A stretch of DNA of 64,000 nucleotides from Nereida sp. MMG025 (GTDB lineage Bacteria; Pseudomonadota; Alphaproteobacteria; Rhodobacterales; Rhodobacteraceae), in assembly GCF_021654165.1 (NCBI RefSeq), contig NZ_JAKFZN010000001.1, forward strand, positions 124,001 to 188,000, given 5' to 3'. The translations under genes were made by a program, and so were the position numbers. Under the pieces are notes generated by a model. It saw only the letters and a program-made list of their open reading frames with translations, was not told the origin of the DNA and made no database searches. This document shows, piece after piece, positions 26,293-34,660 of this stretch (positions are counted from its first letter, which is position 1; every line of letters begins with the position of its first letter).

Positions 26293-28638
26293 GTGACCAA
26301 TGCGCCGCAGTCATCTGCTGGCGTGATTCAGGATCACAAAATATGGCGGCGGGTCTTGGCGGACCCACAACACAGCGGGGCGGCAACGCGCGTGAGCATA
26401 CGGGCCGAACGTCAGTTTTGGGAGCGTTTCAGCCGTTTTCGGCGGCGCAAACAGGTGCGCAGCAGCGCAACCATCGGTCTGGTGGTGTTGGGCCCTGTTT
26501 TGGCGCTGGCGACGTTCCTTGTTCTGGGGCCTTTTGAAACCCGCGCTGATGGGCCTGCGCTTCGGCTGATTCTGTTGGCCGACCTTGTGTATATCCTTGT
26601 TGTTGCCGCCCTTGTGATGCAGCGGGTGGCCCAAATGGTTGCTGCGCGTCGCGCGAAATCGGCAGGATCACGGCTGCACCTGCGTCTGACAGGGGTGTTT
26701 GCACTTGTGGCGCTGATCCCAACGGTGCTGGTGGCGATTTTCGCGGGCATCACAGTAAACGTGGGGCTTGAGGGGTGGTTTTCAGACCGTGTGAAACAGG
26801 TGGTGGGCGCGTCACTTACCGCTGCCGAAGCCTACGAGAGTGAACACCGTAACAATCTGGCACGCGATGCGATTATCTTGTCGGGATATTTCAATATTGC
26901 GCGCGACGGGTCGATCTATGCCGCTGACAACGAATTGCGCACGATCCTTGAACAGGTACAGCCCAATATCCAAACCCCGCTGAAAGAGGCGTATATCATA
27001 GACGGCGCAGGCGATATTCGTGCACGCGGCGAACGCAGCTATCTGTTTGACTATGAACAGCCCACAGCCGCGCAAATCGCGCAGGCCCGCGACCAACGGC
27101 TTTTGATCATCGAGGATTGGGACAACAGCGAATTTCGCGCTTTGGTGCCGCTTGAGGCCTATGTGGATCGTCTGCTTTATATCAGCCGGTCGGTGGATGG
27201 TCAGATCCTGAACCTGCTTGATGAAACCCAAGAGACAGCGCAGTTCTATCAGCAGCTTGAGCGGGATCGCGGACGGCTTCTGTTTGATTTTGGACTGTTG
27301 TATCTGGGCTTTGCGGTGATGCTGATTTTGGCGTCAATCTGGCTTGGTCTGTGGTTTGCAGAACGCCTGTCGCGCCCCGTGGGGCGTTTGGCGGGGGCTG
27401 CGCGGCGTGTCGGAATGGGTGATCTGGATGTCAGAGTGCCCGAAGAGAGCGGCGATGACGAGATTGCCATGCTTGGCCGCTACTTCAACCAGATGACCAA
27501 ACAGTTGAAGGGGCAGCGTAACACGTTGCTGGACAACACGCGGCAAATCGAGCGGCGGCGCAGGCTGTTTGATTCCGTTTTGACATCGGTGACTTCAGGC
27601 GTTGTGGGTCTGGACGCCGAGGGGCGTGTATCGTTTGTGAATAAATCGGCTGAGCGTTTGCTGGATATTGACCCTGATTTGGAAGCGCGCCCGATTGGTC
27701 TTGCTGTGCCGGAATTCGGTGATCTTTTTGGACAGCTAAAAGACAGCAAAAGCAATGCATTGCAAGGCGAAGTTAAAGTAACGCGCAACGGTAAAACCGA
27801 GAACCTTCTGGTCCGTATGGCGCCACGTTTGGGGGATACGGGGCCAGAGGGATATGTGGTTGCCTTTGACGATGTGACCGATCTTGTCTCAGCGCAACGC
27901 ATGGCCGCTTGGGGTGATGTTGCGCGGCGCATTGCGCATGAAATCAAGAACCCGCTGACGCCGATACAACTGAGCGCAGAGCGGATTAAACGTAAGTTCG
28001 GCAAAGAGGTGGCACACCCCGACGACCTTAAGCAGATGACGGATGTTATCGTGCGCCAAACCAATGACTTACGGCGCATTGTTGATGAGTTTTCCAAGTT
28101 CGCGCGCATGCCTGAACCCGAGCGTCGTAGTCAAAACCTGACCGAGTTGGTCAGTGACGCGGTTGTGTTGCAGGACACAGGGTCAGCCACGCTGAAAAGC
28201 GACTTGCCCGACATGGCGCTGATTGCTGATTTGGACGCAACAATGATCAGTCAGGCGCTGAACAACCTGATCAAAAACGCAGGCGAAGCGATTGAAAGCC
28301 GTGCCGAAACACAGGCCGACGGCGCCCATGCACCCGAGATACGGGTGCGCCTGTTGCAAGAGGGTGATTGGGGCATTGTCGAGATCGAGGATAACGGCAT
28401 CGGGCTGCCCGCCGACCGTGCCAAGCTGTTTGAGCCCTATGTGACAACTCGCGAGAAGGGCACAGGCCTTGGTCTGCCCATCGTGAAAAAGATCATCGAA
28501 GAACATGGCGGCACATTAGAGCTGACGGATGCAAGCATCTTCGAAGGCAACGACCATGCAGGAGCAAAGGCCGTCATCAGGCTGCCTTTGACCACCGCCA
28601 AGTTAGAAACAACCAATCCAAAAAAAGTAGCTATTTGA
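26293..28638 (+). CDS. ntrY: Membrane sensor histidine kinase NtrY
   Basis: Membrane-bound sensor kinase of 781 residues, partner of NtrX in nitrogen and redox control. Three hydrophobic helices lie in the first ~160 residues, then a periplasmic sensor region, and a fourth helix near residues 340-360 leading into a HAMP domain. A PAS domain and the histidine box follow (His549 in RRIAHEIKNPLTPIQLS), then the ATPase domain (NLIKNAGEAI, DNGIGLP, GTGLGLPIV). The start is GTG at 26293, 15 bases after ntrC. The gap to ntrX is only 7 bases. Confidence 0.94.
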   Translation: MTNAPQSSAGVIQDHKIWRRVLADPQHSGAATRVSIRAERQFWERFSRFRRRKQVRSSATIGLVVLGPVLALATFLVLGPFETRADGPALRLILLADLVYILVVAALVMQRVAQMVAARRAKSAGSRLHLRLTGVFALVALIPTVLVAIFAGITVNVGLEGWFSDRVKQVVGASLTAAEAYESEHRNNLARDAIILSGYFNIARDGSIYAADNELRTILEQVQPNIQTPLKEAYIIDGAGDIRARGERSYLFDYEQPTAAQIAQARDQRLLIIEDWDNSEFRALVPLEAYVDRLLYISRSVDGQILNLLDETQETAQFYQQLERDRGRLLFDFGLLYLGFAVMLILASIWLGLWFAERLSRPVGRLAGAARRVGMGDLDVRVPEESGDDEIAMLGRYFNQMTKQLKGQRNTLLDNTRQIERRRRLFDSVLTSVTSGVVGLDAEGRVSFVNKSAERLLDIDPDLEARPIGLAVPEFGDLFGQLKDSKSNALQGEVKVTRNGKTENLLVRMAPRLGDTGPEGYVVAFDDVTDLVSAQRMAAWGDVARRIAHEIKNPLTPIQLSAERIKRKFGKEVAHPDDLKQMTDVIVRQTNDLRRIVDEFSKFARMPEPERRSQNLTELVSDAVVLQDTGSATLKSDLPDMALIADLDATMISQALNNLIKNAGEAIESRAETQADGAHAPEIRVRLLQEGDWGIVEIEDNGIGLPADRAKLFEPYVTTREKGTGLGLPIVKKIIEEHGGTLELTDASIFEGNDHAGAKAVIRLPLTTAKLETTNPKKVAI

Positions 28639-28645
28639 GGGTGTT

Positions 28646-30046
28646 ATGAGCCATATTCTGATTACCGACGATGAACGTGATATCCGCGAATTGATCGGCG
28701 ACATTCTGAAAGACGAGGGCTTTGCGGTCAAACTGGCGGGAAATTCATCCGAATGTATGGCCGCGATCGAGGCAGAGGTGCCTTCGCTGATGATCCTCGA
28801 TATCTGGCTCAAAGACAGCGATATGGACGGGATTGACATCCTCAAGGCGGTTAAGAAAAACCACCCTAATGTTCCGATTGTGATCATCTCGGGTCACGGG
28901 AATATCGAGATCGCTGTCGCAGCAATCAAACAGGGTGCCTATGATTTCATTGAAAAACCCTTCAACATAGACCAGCTGATGGTGGTGATCGGGCGGGCCA
29001 TGGAAACAAGCCGCCTGCGCCATGAAAACACGGCCCTTAAGCGCAAGGACGCCCCGACAGCCGAGATGATCGGATCAAGCGCGACCTTCAAGGCGTTGAA
29101 ATTGCAGCTGGAAAAAGTGACCAATTCGAACGGTCGTGTCATGCTGACGGGACCCGCAGGCGCAGGCAAAGACGTAGCTGCACGGTTCATTCATACCCAT
29201 TCGGCGCGCGCGTCGGCCCCTTTCGTCACCGTCAACTCGGCAGGTATCGCGCCCGAGCGGATGGAAGATGTTCTGTTTGGTCGCGAGACGGACAAGGGCG
29301 TGGAAACAGGGCTACTGGAACAGGCCAGCGGCGGTGTCATTTATTTTGATGAGGTCGCGGATATGCCTTTGGGGACCCAGTCCAAGATTTTGCGTGTTCT
29401 GGTGGACCAGCAATTTGTGCGCGTGGGGGGGAACGACAAGATCAAGGTGGATCTGCGTGTCATTTCATCCACCAGCCGCGATTTGCAGGCCGCGATCGAG
29501 AAAGGCACCTTCCGCGAAGAGTTGTATCACCGCCTGAATGTCGTTCCGATCCATGTGCCGGGTCTGGACGAACGGCGCGAGGATGTTCCCGTTCTGGCGC
29601 GTCATTTCATTCAGGAGTTCCACACCAGCCAAGGGTTGCCCTTGCGCGATATTTCCGAAGAAGCCGAAGCCTTGCTGCAAACGATGCTGTGGCCGGGCAA
29701 TGTGCGGCAGCTCAAGAATATGATGGAGCGGGTGCTGATCCTTGGGGACGGGACAGGTCCGATCGAAGCGGCAGACCTACCGACAGGCGAGGGCGCGGAT
29801 GCAGAAGACGGGCGTATCGTGTTGTCTGGGGGCTTGGCCACACTGCCATTGCGCGAGGCGCGTGAATTGTTTGAGCGTGAATATCTGTTGACCCAGATTA
29901 ACAGGTTTGGCGGAAACATCAGTCGCACCGCGGCATTTGTAGGGATGGAACGGTCTGCGCTGCATCGCAAACTCAAGTCGCTTGGTGTGGTGACCAGCAA
30001 CCGCGCAGGCGGGCGCGTGGCCTATATCGAAGAAACCCAAGAGTAA
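28646..30046 (+). CDS. ntrX: Response regulator NtrX
   Basis: NtrC-family response regulator of 466 residues, cognate to NtrY. The phosphorylation site is Asp52 (MILDIWLKDSDMDG), then an AAA+ domain with Walker A GPAGAGKD (atypical, with Asp instead of Thr/Ser at the end) and Walker B VIYFDEVADMP. No GAFTGA motif is present, which is common in NtrX. The C-terminus is a Fis-like helix-turn-helix (GNISRTAAFVGMERSALHRKLKSLGV). It lies 7 bases after ntrY. Confidence 0.94.
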   Translation: MSHILITDDERDIRELIGDILKDEGFAVKLAGNSSECMAAIEAEVPSLMILDIWLKDSDMDGIDILKAVKKNHPNVPIVIISGHGNIEIAVAAIKQGAYDFIEKPFNIDQLMVVIGRAMETSRLRHENTALKRKDAPTAEMIGSSATFKALKLQLEKVTNSNGRVMLTGPAGAGKDVAARFIHTHSARASAPFVTVNSAGIAPERMEDVLFGRETDKGVETGLLEQASGGVIYFDEVADMPLGTQSKILRVLVDQQFVRVGGNDKIKVDLRVISSTSRDLQAAIEKGTFREELYHRLNVVPIHVPGLDERREDVPVLARHFIQEFHTSQGLPLRDISEEAEALLQTMLWPGNVRQLKNMMERVLILGDGTGPIEAADLPTGEGADAEDGRIVLSGGLATLPLREARELFEREYLLTQINRFGGNISRTAAFVGMERSALHRKLKSLGVVTSNRAGGRVAYIEETQE

Positions 30047-30109
30047 GCTTTGTTGACGCGCTGCACCCCACGTGGCACCCATGACATCTGACAATCAAAG
30101 GTCCCGAAA

Positions 30110-31486
30110 ATGAAGGTCATTATTTGTGGCGCAGGCCAAGTGGGCTGGCAGATTGCCCGCCATTTGGCCAACGAAGACAACGATGTCACCGTTGTTGACA
30201 ACAATGCCGAATTGGTGCGCCGCGCGACAGAAACACTGGATGTTCAGGGCATTGCAGGTTTTGCAAGCTATCCCGATATTCTGGACCGCGCCGGTGCCAA
30301 TGATGCCGATATGATCATTGCCGCGACACATTCTGACGAGGTCAATATGGTGACCTGTCAGGTGGCCCATTCAGTCTTTGCGGTGCCACGCAAGATCGCG
30401 CGCTTGCGCAGCCAGTCCTATCTGGATGCGATTTATGCGGATCTTTACCGCCGCGATCACCTGCCGATTGATGTGGTCATCAGCCCCGAAAAAGAAGTGG
30501 CGGCGGCCGCGCTGCAACGCCTGTCCAGCCCATCAGCCTTTGATACCGAATTCTTTTTGGACAACAAAGCGCAGCTTTTGGGGATCACAATTGATGATGA
30601 TTGCCCTGTGGTGAACACGCCGCTGCGCCAGTTGACCGATCTCTTTTCGACCCTTCGGGCATTGGTTGTGGGCATTCGTCGCGATGGGGTTTTGTTTGCC
30701 CCTGAAGCGGGGGATCAGCTGTTTCCCGGTGACGCCTGTTATCTTTTTACCGACGTTGCAGATGTTGCGCGCACGATGGAGATTTTTGGCAAGACCGCCC
30801 GCAAGCAAGAGCGCGTGGTTCTGATCGGCGGTGGTAATGTTGGCCTGACGGTTGCGAAAGCGCTGGAGGATCAGCCGGATCGCATCCGCGCCAAGGTCAT
30901 CGAAAAGAACCGCAAATGCGCCGAACATGCCGCCGACATTTTGGAAAAGACGATTGTTTTGCACGGCGACGGGCTGGACCGCAATCTGTTGCGCGAGGCA
31001 AATATCGACCGTGCCGATGCGGTGTTGTGCGTCACAGATGATGATAAGACAAACATTCTGGCCGCTGTGCGGGCCAAGGCAAATGGCTGTCCGATGGCGA
31101 TTTGTTTGATCAACGATCCCACGCTTGTGCCGCTTTTGAAACCGCTGGACATTGACGCCTATATCAATCCGCGTGCCACAACGGTGAGTTCGATTTTGCG
31201 CCATATCCGTCAGGGCCTGGTGCGCGGCGTGTATTCGATTGGCGACGCTGAGGCCGAGATGATCGAGGCGCAGGTTTTGTCGACCAGCCAGCTTGCAGGC
31301 AAACGCATCCGTGATGTGGATTTCCCCGAAGGCGTGTTGGTTGCAGGGCTTTTGAAGCAGGGCAAGATGATCCGACCCACAGGCAGCACGCGCGTTGACG
31401 AAGGGGATGTTATCGCGCTCTTTTCGATGACTGGCGATGTGCCCGAGGTGGAACGCCTGCTGCAAGTATCGGTCGATTTCTTCTGA
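30110..31486 (+). CDS. trkA: Trk potassium uptake regulatory subunit TrkA
   Basis: Peripheral cytoplasmic subunit of the Trk potassium importer, 458 residues with two RCK modules. Each starts with an NAD-binding glycine motif: CGAGQVGWQIA near residue 4 and IGGGNVGLTVA near residue 238. The last ~80 residues form the second RCK-C domain (GKRIRDVDFPEGVLVAGLLKQG). Its stop overlaps the trkH start by one base, so the two subunits are co-translated. In alphaproteobacteria this pair often follows ntrX, as here. Confidence 0.96.
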   Translation: MKVIICGAGQVGWQIARHLANEDNDVTVVDNNAELVRRATETLDVQGIAGFASYPDILDRAGANDADMIIAATHSDEVNMVTCQVAHSVFAVPRKIARLRSQSYLDAIYADLYRRDHLPIDVVISPEKEVAAAALQRLSSPSAFDTEFFLDNKAQLLGITIDDDCPVVNTPLRQLTDLFSTLRALVVGIRRDGVLFAPEAGDQLFPGDACYLFTDVADVARTMEIFGKTARKQERVVLIGGGNVGLTVAKALEDQPDRIRAKVIEKNRKCAEHAADILEKTIVLHGDGLDRNLLREANIDRADAVLCVTDDDKTNILAAVRAKANGCPMAICLINDPTLVPLLKPLDIDAYINPRATTVSSILRHIRQGLVRGVYSIGDAEAEMIEAQVLSTSQLAGKRIRDVDFPEGVLVAGLLKQGKMIRPTGSTRVDEGDVIALFSMTGDVPEVERLLQVSVDFF

Positions 31487-33006
31487 TGTTGGCACGGTTA
31501 GAGAGCTTTCCGCTCTTTGTGGTGCTGCTTGGGGTTGCGGCTGTGTCGATGTTGGCCCCGGCTGTGATTGGCTATATCTCGCGCGACCTTTTTGAAGCGC
31601 GTGTCTTTTTCTATCTTGCGATTTTGCTCAGCTTTTTGACCGCGATGATCGGCCTGGCGGCGCGCAAAAAAGGGCAGGGGATCAGCGCACGCGCACAGCT
31701 TTTGACCCTACTTGCCGCATATGCTTTGCTGCCAGTGGTGTTTGCCGTCCCGTTTTATGAGGCACTGCGCACAACCACCTTTGTCAATGCGTATTTCGAA
31801 ATGGTGTCGGCCTTTACAACAACGGGTGCTACGGTCTTTGACGTGCCCGAACGTCTGTCAGCGCCGCTGCATCTGTGGTGTGCACAGGTGGCGTGGATGG
31901 GGGGGCTTTTCATCTGGATCACGGCGATTGCGGTTCTTTCGCCCATGAACCTTGGTGGGTTCGAGGTATCCAACACGCAAGAAGCTGCGCAGCGGGCTGC
32001 AAATCTGTCACAGTTTTCTAAAAGCACGGCGCCTGCGAAACGTCTGGCACGGCACGCGGTGCAACTGACCCCGATCTACGTGGGCCTAACCGCGGTAATG
32101 GCGCTGATCCTGATACTGGCAGGCGATACCCCATTGGTGGCGGTGACCCATGCAATGGGGGTAATCTCGACCAGCGGTATTTCAGCGGTGGGAGGTGTTG
32201 AAAACGCAAACAGCGGGTTTGTCGGTGAATTTGTGTTGCTGTTGTTTATGGTGTTTGCCCTGTCGCGTCTGACGTTTTCCAATGATTTTCGGGCGCGCAA
32301 CGGGGCAGGGCTCATGCAGGACCCAGAAATGCGTTTGGCTGCTGTTGTCATTATCGCAATACCGGTGGTGCTGTTTTTGCGCCATTGGTTTGGTGCATTT
32401 GAAGTGAATTCGGAAGAAAACTTTGCAGCAGCGGTTCGCGCAATTTGGGGCAGTGTGTTCACCGTGGTCTCTTTTCTGACGACAACGGGCTATGAAAGCA
32501 GCGGTTGGTCGAGTGCCCAGAACTGGTCTGGCCTATCATCGCCCGGGTTGATCCTGATGGGGTTGGCTTTGCTTGGTGGCGGTGTTGCGACCACGGCAGG
32601 CGGGGTCAAATTGCTGCGCGTCTATGCGCTTTATAAACATGGCCTGCGCGAGATGACCCGCCTTGTGCATCCCAACTCCGTCAGTGGTGCGGCGGGTGGC
32701 GCGCGTCATATTCGGCGTGAAGGGGCGTTCATTGCATGGATATTTTTCATGCTTTTTGCGCTGTCGCTGGCGTTTATCATGCTTGCACTGTCGTGGTCTG
32801 GACTGACCTTTGAAACATCCATGGCGCTGTCTGTTGCGGCGCTGTCCACCACTGGGCCTTTGGCGAATGTCGCAACGGATGCGCCAATTGCCTATTCGGG
32901 CTTGCCAAATACGGCGAAAATGATCCTGTCGGCCGCTATGGTTTTGGGGCGGCTGGAAACCTTGGCCATCATTGCCCTGTTGAACCCCGAGTTCTGGCGC
33001 AGCTAG
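31486..33006 (+). CDS. trkH: Trk potassium uptake channel subunit TrkH
   Basis: Inner-membrane potassium-translocating subunit of 506 residues with many hydrophobic helices and four selectivity-loop-like segments, including SAFTTTGATVFD, GVISTSGISAVG, SFLTTTGYESSG and AALSTTGPLANV, one per pseudo-repeat. It starts in the TGATG overlap with trkA. The intergenic stretch to hfq holds a small ACCCC/GGGGT hairpin (about 33040-33056) without a T run. Confidence 0.95.
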   Translation: MLARLESFPLFVVLLGVAAVSMLAPAVIGYISRDLFEARVFFYLAILLSFLTAMIGLAARKKGQGISARAQLLTLLAAYALLPVVFAVPFYEALRTTTFVNAYFEMVSAFTTTGATVFDVPERLSAPLHLWCAQVAWMGGLFIWITAIAVLSPMNLGGFEVSNTQEAAQRAANLSQFSKSTAPAKRLARHAVQLTPIYVGLTAVMALILILAGDTPLVAVTHAMGVISTSGISAVGGVENANSGFVGEFVLLLFMVFALSRLTFSNDFRARNGAGLMQDPEMRLAAVVIIAIPVVLFLRHWFGAFEVNSEENFAAAVRAIWGSVFTVVSFLTTTGYESSGWSSAQNWSGLSSPGLILMGLALLGGGVATTAGGVKLLRVYALYKHGLREMTRLVHPNSVSGAAGGARHIRREGAFIAWIFFMLFALSLAFIMLALSWSGLTFETSMALSVAALSTTGPLANVATDAPIAYSGLPNTAKMILSAAMVLGRLETLAIIALLNPEFWRS

Positions 33007-33145
33007 CTGCGTCATGCCGCAGCTGCACAATTTGCCGCCAACCCCGATATTTGGGGTGGAAGTTTCCCAAATGTCGCTACATAGTCACGCCTAACGAGGG
33101 ACCACGCCGATGCGCGGCGGCTATCCGACAACAAAGGTAAGAAAA

Positions 33146-33379
33146 ATGGCTGATAAGCAGAACCTTCAAGACGCATTCCTGAACCACGTTCGCAAGACCA
33201 AAGTGCCCGTGACGATCTTTTTGATCAACGGTGTCAAACTTCAGGGTGTCATCACGTGGTTTGACAATTTTTGTGTTCTGCTGCGCCGCGACGGACAATC
33301 ACAGCTTGTGTATAAGCATGCGATTTCCACGATCATGCCGTCGACGCCGATCAGCCTTTATGACGGTGAAGAAGCCTGA
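33146..33379 (+). CDS. hfq: RNA chaperone Hfq
   Basis: Sm-like hexameric RNA chaperone of 77 residues that helps small RNAs pair with mRNAs. The Sm1 region ([29 protein letters not shown]) and Sm2 motif ([10 protein letters not shown]) are complete; the C-terminal tail is very short, as usual in alphaproteobacteria. The ATG at 33146 (MADKQNLQ) is chosen over an in-frame ATG 12 codons earlier because the family begins there and AAAGGTAAG precedes it. hflX follows after 26 bases. Confidence 0.97.
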   Translation: MADKQNLQDAFLNHVRKTKVPVTIFLINGVKLQGVITWFDNFCVLLRRDGQSQLVYKHAISTIMPSTPISLYDGEEA

Positions 33380-33405
33380 CCATCGATCTGACAGACCTGC
33401 CCGCG

Positions 33406-34656
33406 ATGCGCGCGTGGGTCCTCCATCCCGATATAAAATCTGACCAATACAGGCGCGATGCGGTGAACGCTCTGGCCGAAGCCATCGCCTTGGGCGAGGC
33501 TTTGCCAGATCTTGATGTGCAAGGGGGCACAGTGGTGCCATTGCCACGGGTGCATCCCGGTATGCTGTTTGGCAAAGGCAAAATTGCCGAACTGAGGGCG
33601 CAGTTCAAGGCCGAGGACATCGGACTGGTGTTGATTGACGGGCCGGTCACGCCCGTCCAGCAACGCAACCTGGAAAAAGAATGGGGTCTCAAGATCCTCG
33701 ACCGCACGGGCCTGATCCTGGAAATCTTCAGTGATCGTGCCCGCACCCGCGAAGGGGTGCTTCAGGTGGAAATGGCCGCCCTGAGCTATCAACGCACCCG
33801 TCTGGTACGGGCGTGGACGCACCTTGAACGTCAGCGCGGTGGACTTGGTTTTGTTGGTGGTCCCGGCGAAACCCAGATCGAGGCGGACCGCCGCGCCATT
33901 GATGACCAACTTGCGCGTCTGCGCAAACAGCTGTCCAAGGTGGTCAAAACCCGCGAGTTGCACCGCGCGGCCCGCGCCAAGGTGCCGTTTCCGGTGGTCG
34001 CTTTGGTGGGCTATACCAACGCGGGCAAATCAACGCTGTTTAACCGCGTCACAGGTGCAGATGTGATGGCAAAAGATATGTTGTTCGCAACGCTTGACCC
34101 CACGATGCGGCGCTTGGAAATCGAAGACGGCCCCGAAGTGATCTTGTCTGACACGGTCGGGTTTATCAGTGATCTGCCAACGCAGCTTGTGGCAGCGTTC
34201 CGCGCCACACTGGAAGAGGTTTTGGACGCGGACCTGATCCTGCATGTCCGCGATATCAGCCACGCGGAAACCGAAGAACAGGCCAAAGACGTCATGGCGA
34301 TCCTTGCTGATTTGGGCGTTGCCGAAACCGCGCCGATGCTTGAGGTCTGGAACAAGGCCGACTTGCTGGATGAAGCAGGCCACGACGCGGCCATCGCACA
34401 AGCGCAGCGTTCAGACACCTTGCACGTCGTTTCGGCCATCACGGGCGAGGGCGTGGCAGCATTGCTGGACGCCATCACATCGACGCTGGAACCCGACCGC
34501 CTGCGCGAAACGATTACGGTGCCCTACACAGACGGCAAATCCCGCGCCTGGCTGTTCGAAGAAGGCGTGATCGAAGACGAAAGCGCAGACGAAAACGGAT
34601 ACCAGTTCACGGTAAGCTGGACGGCGCGGCAAGCCAAACAGTTCCGTTCGCTCTGA
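33406..34656 (+). CDS. hflX: Ribosome-associated GTPase HflX
   Basis: GTPase of 416 residues that splits or rescues stalled ribosomes. The N-terminal HflX domain includes GKGKIAEL and the glycine-rich turn RGGLGFVGGPGETQIE. The G domain has G1 GYTNAGKST, G3 DTVGFISDLP and G4 NKAD. The start ATG at 33406 gives the family opening RAWVLHP; the frame continues upstream without a good start, so an upstream CTG or TTG cannot be excluded. The hfq-hflX order is conserved in proteobacteria. Confidence 0.94.
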   Translation: MRAWVLHPDIKSDQYRRDAVNALAEAIALGEALPDLDVQGGTVVPLPRVHPGMLFGKGKIAELRAQFKAEDIGLVLIDGPVTPVQQRNLEKEWGLKILDRTGLILEIFSDRARTREGVLQVEMAALSYQRTRLVRAWTHLERQRGGLGFVGGPGETQIEADRRAIDDQLARLRKQLSKVVKTRELHRAARAKVPFPVVALVGYTNAGKSTLFNRVTGADVMAKDMLFATLDPTMRRLEIEDGPEVILSDTVGFISDLPTQLVAAFRATLEEVLDADLILHVRDISHAETEEQAKDVMAILADLGVAETAPMLEVWNKADLLDEAGHDAAIAQAQRSDTLHVVSAITGEGVAALLDAITSTLEPDRLRETITVPYTDGKSRAWLFEEGVIEDESADENGYQFTVSWTARQAKQFRSL

Positions 34657-34660
34657 TCGG

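Noticed and set aside
30083-30092. Palindrome CCACGTGG between ntrX and trkA as a regulator site
   Set aside because: Too short and common to support a claim.
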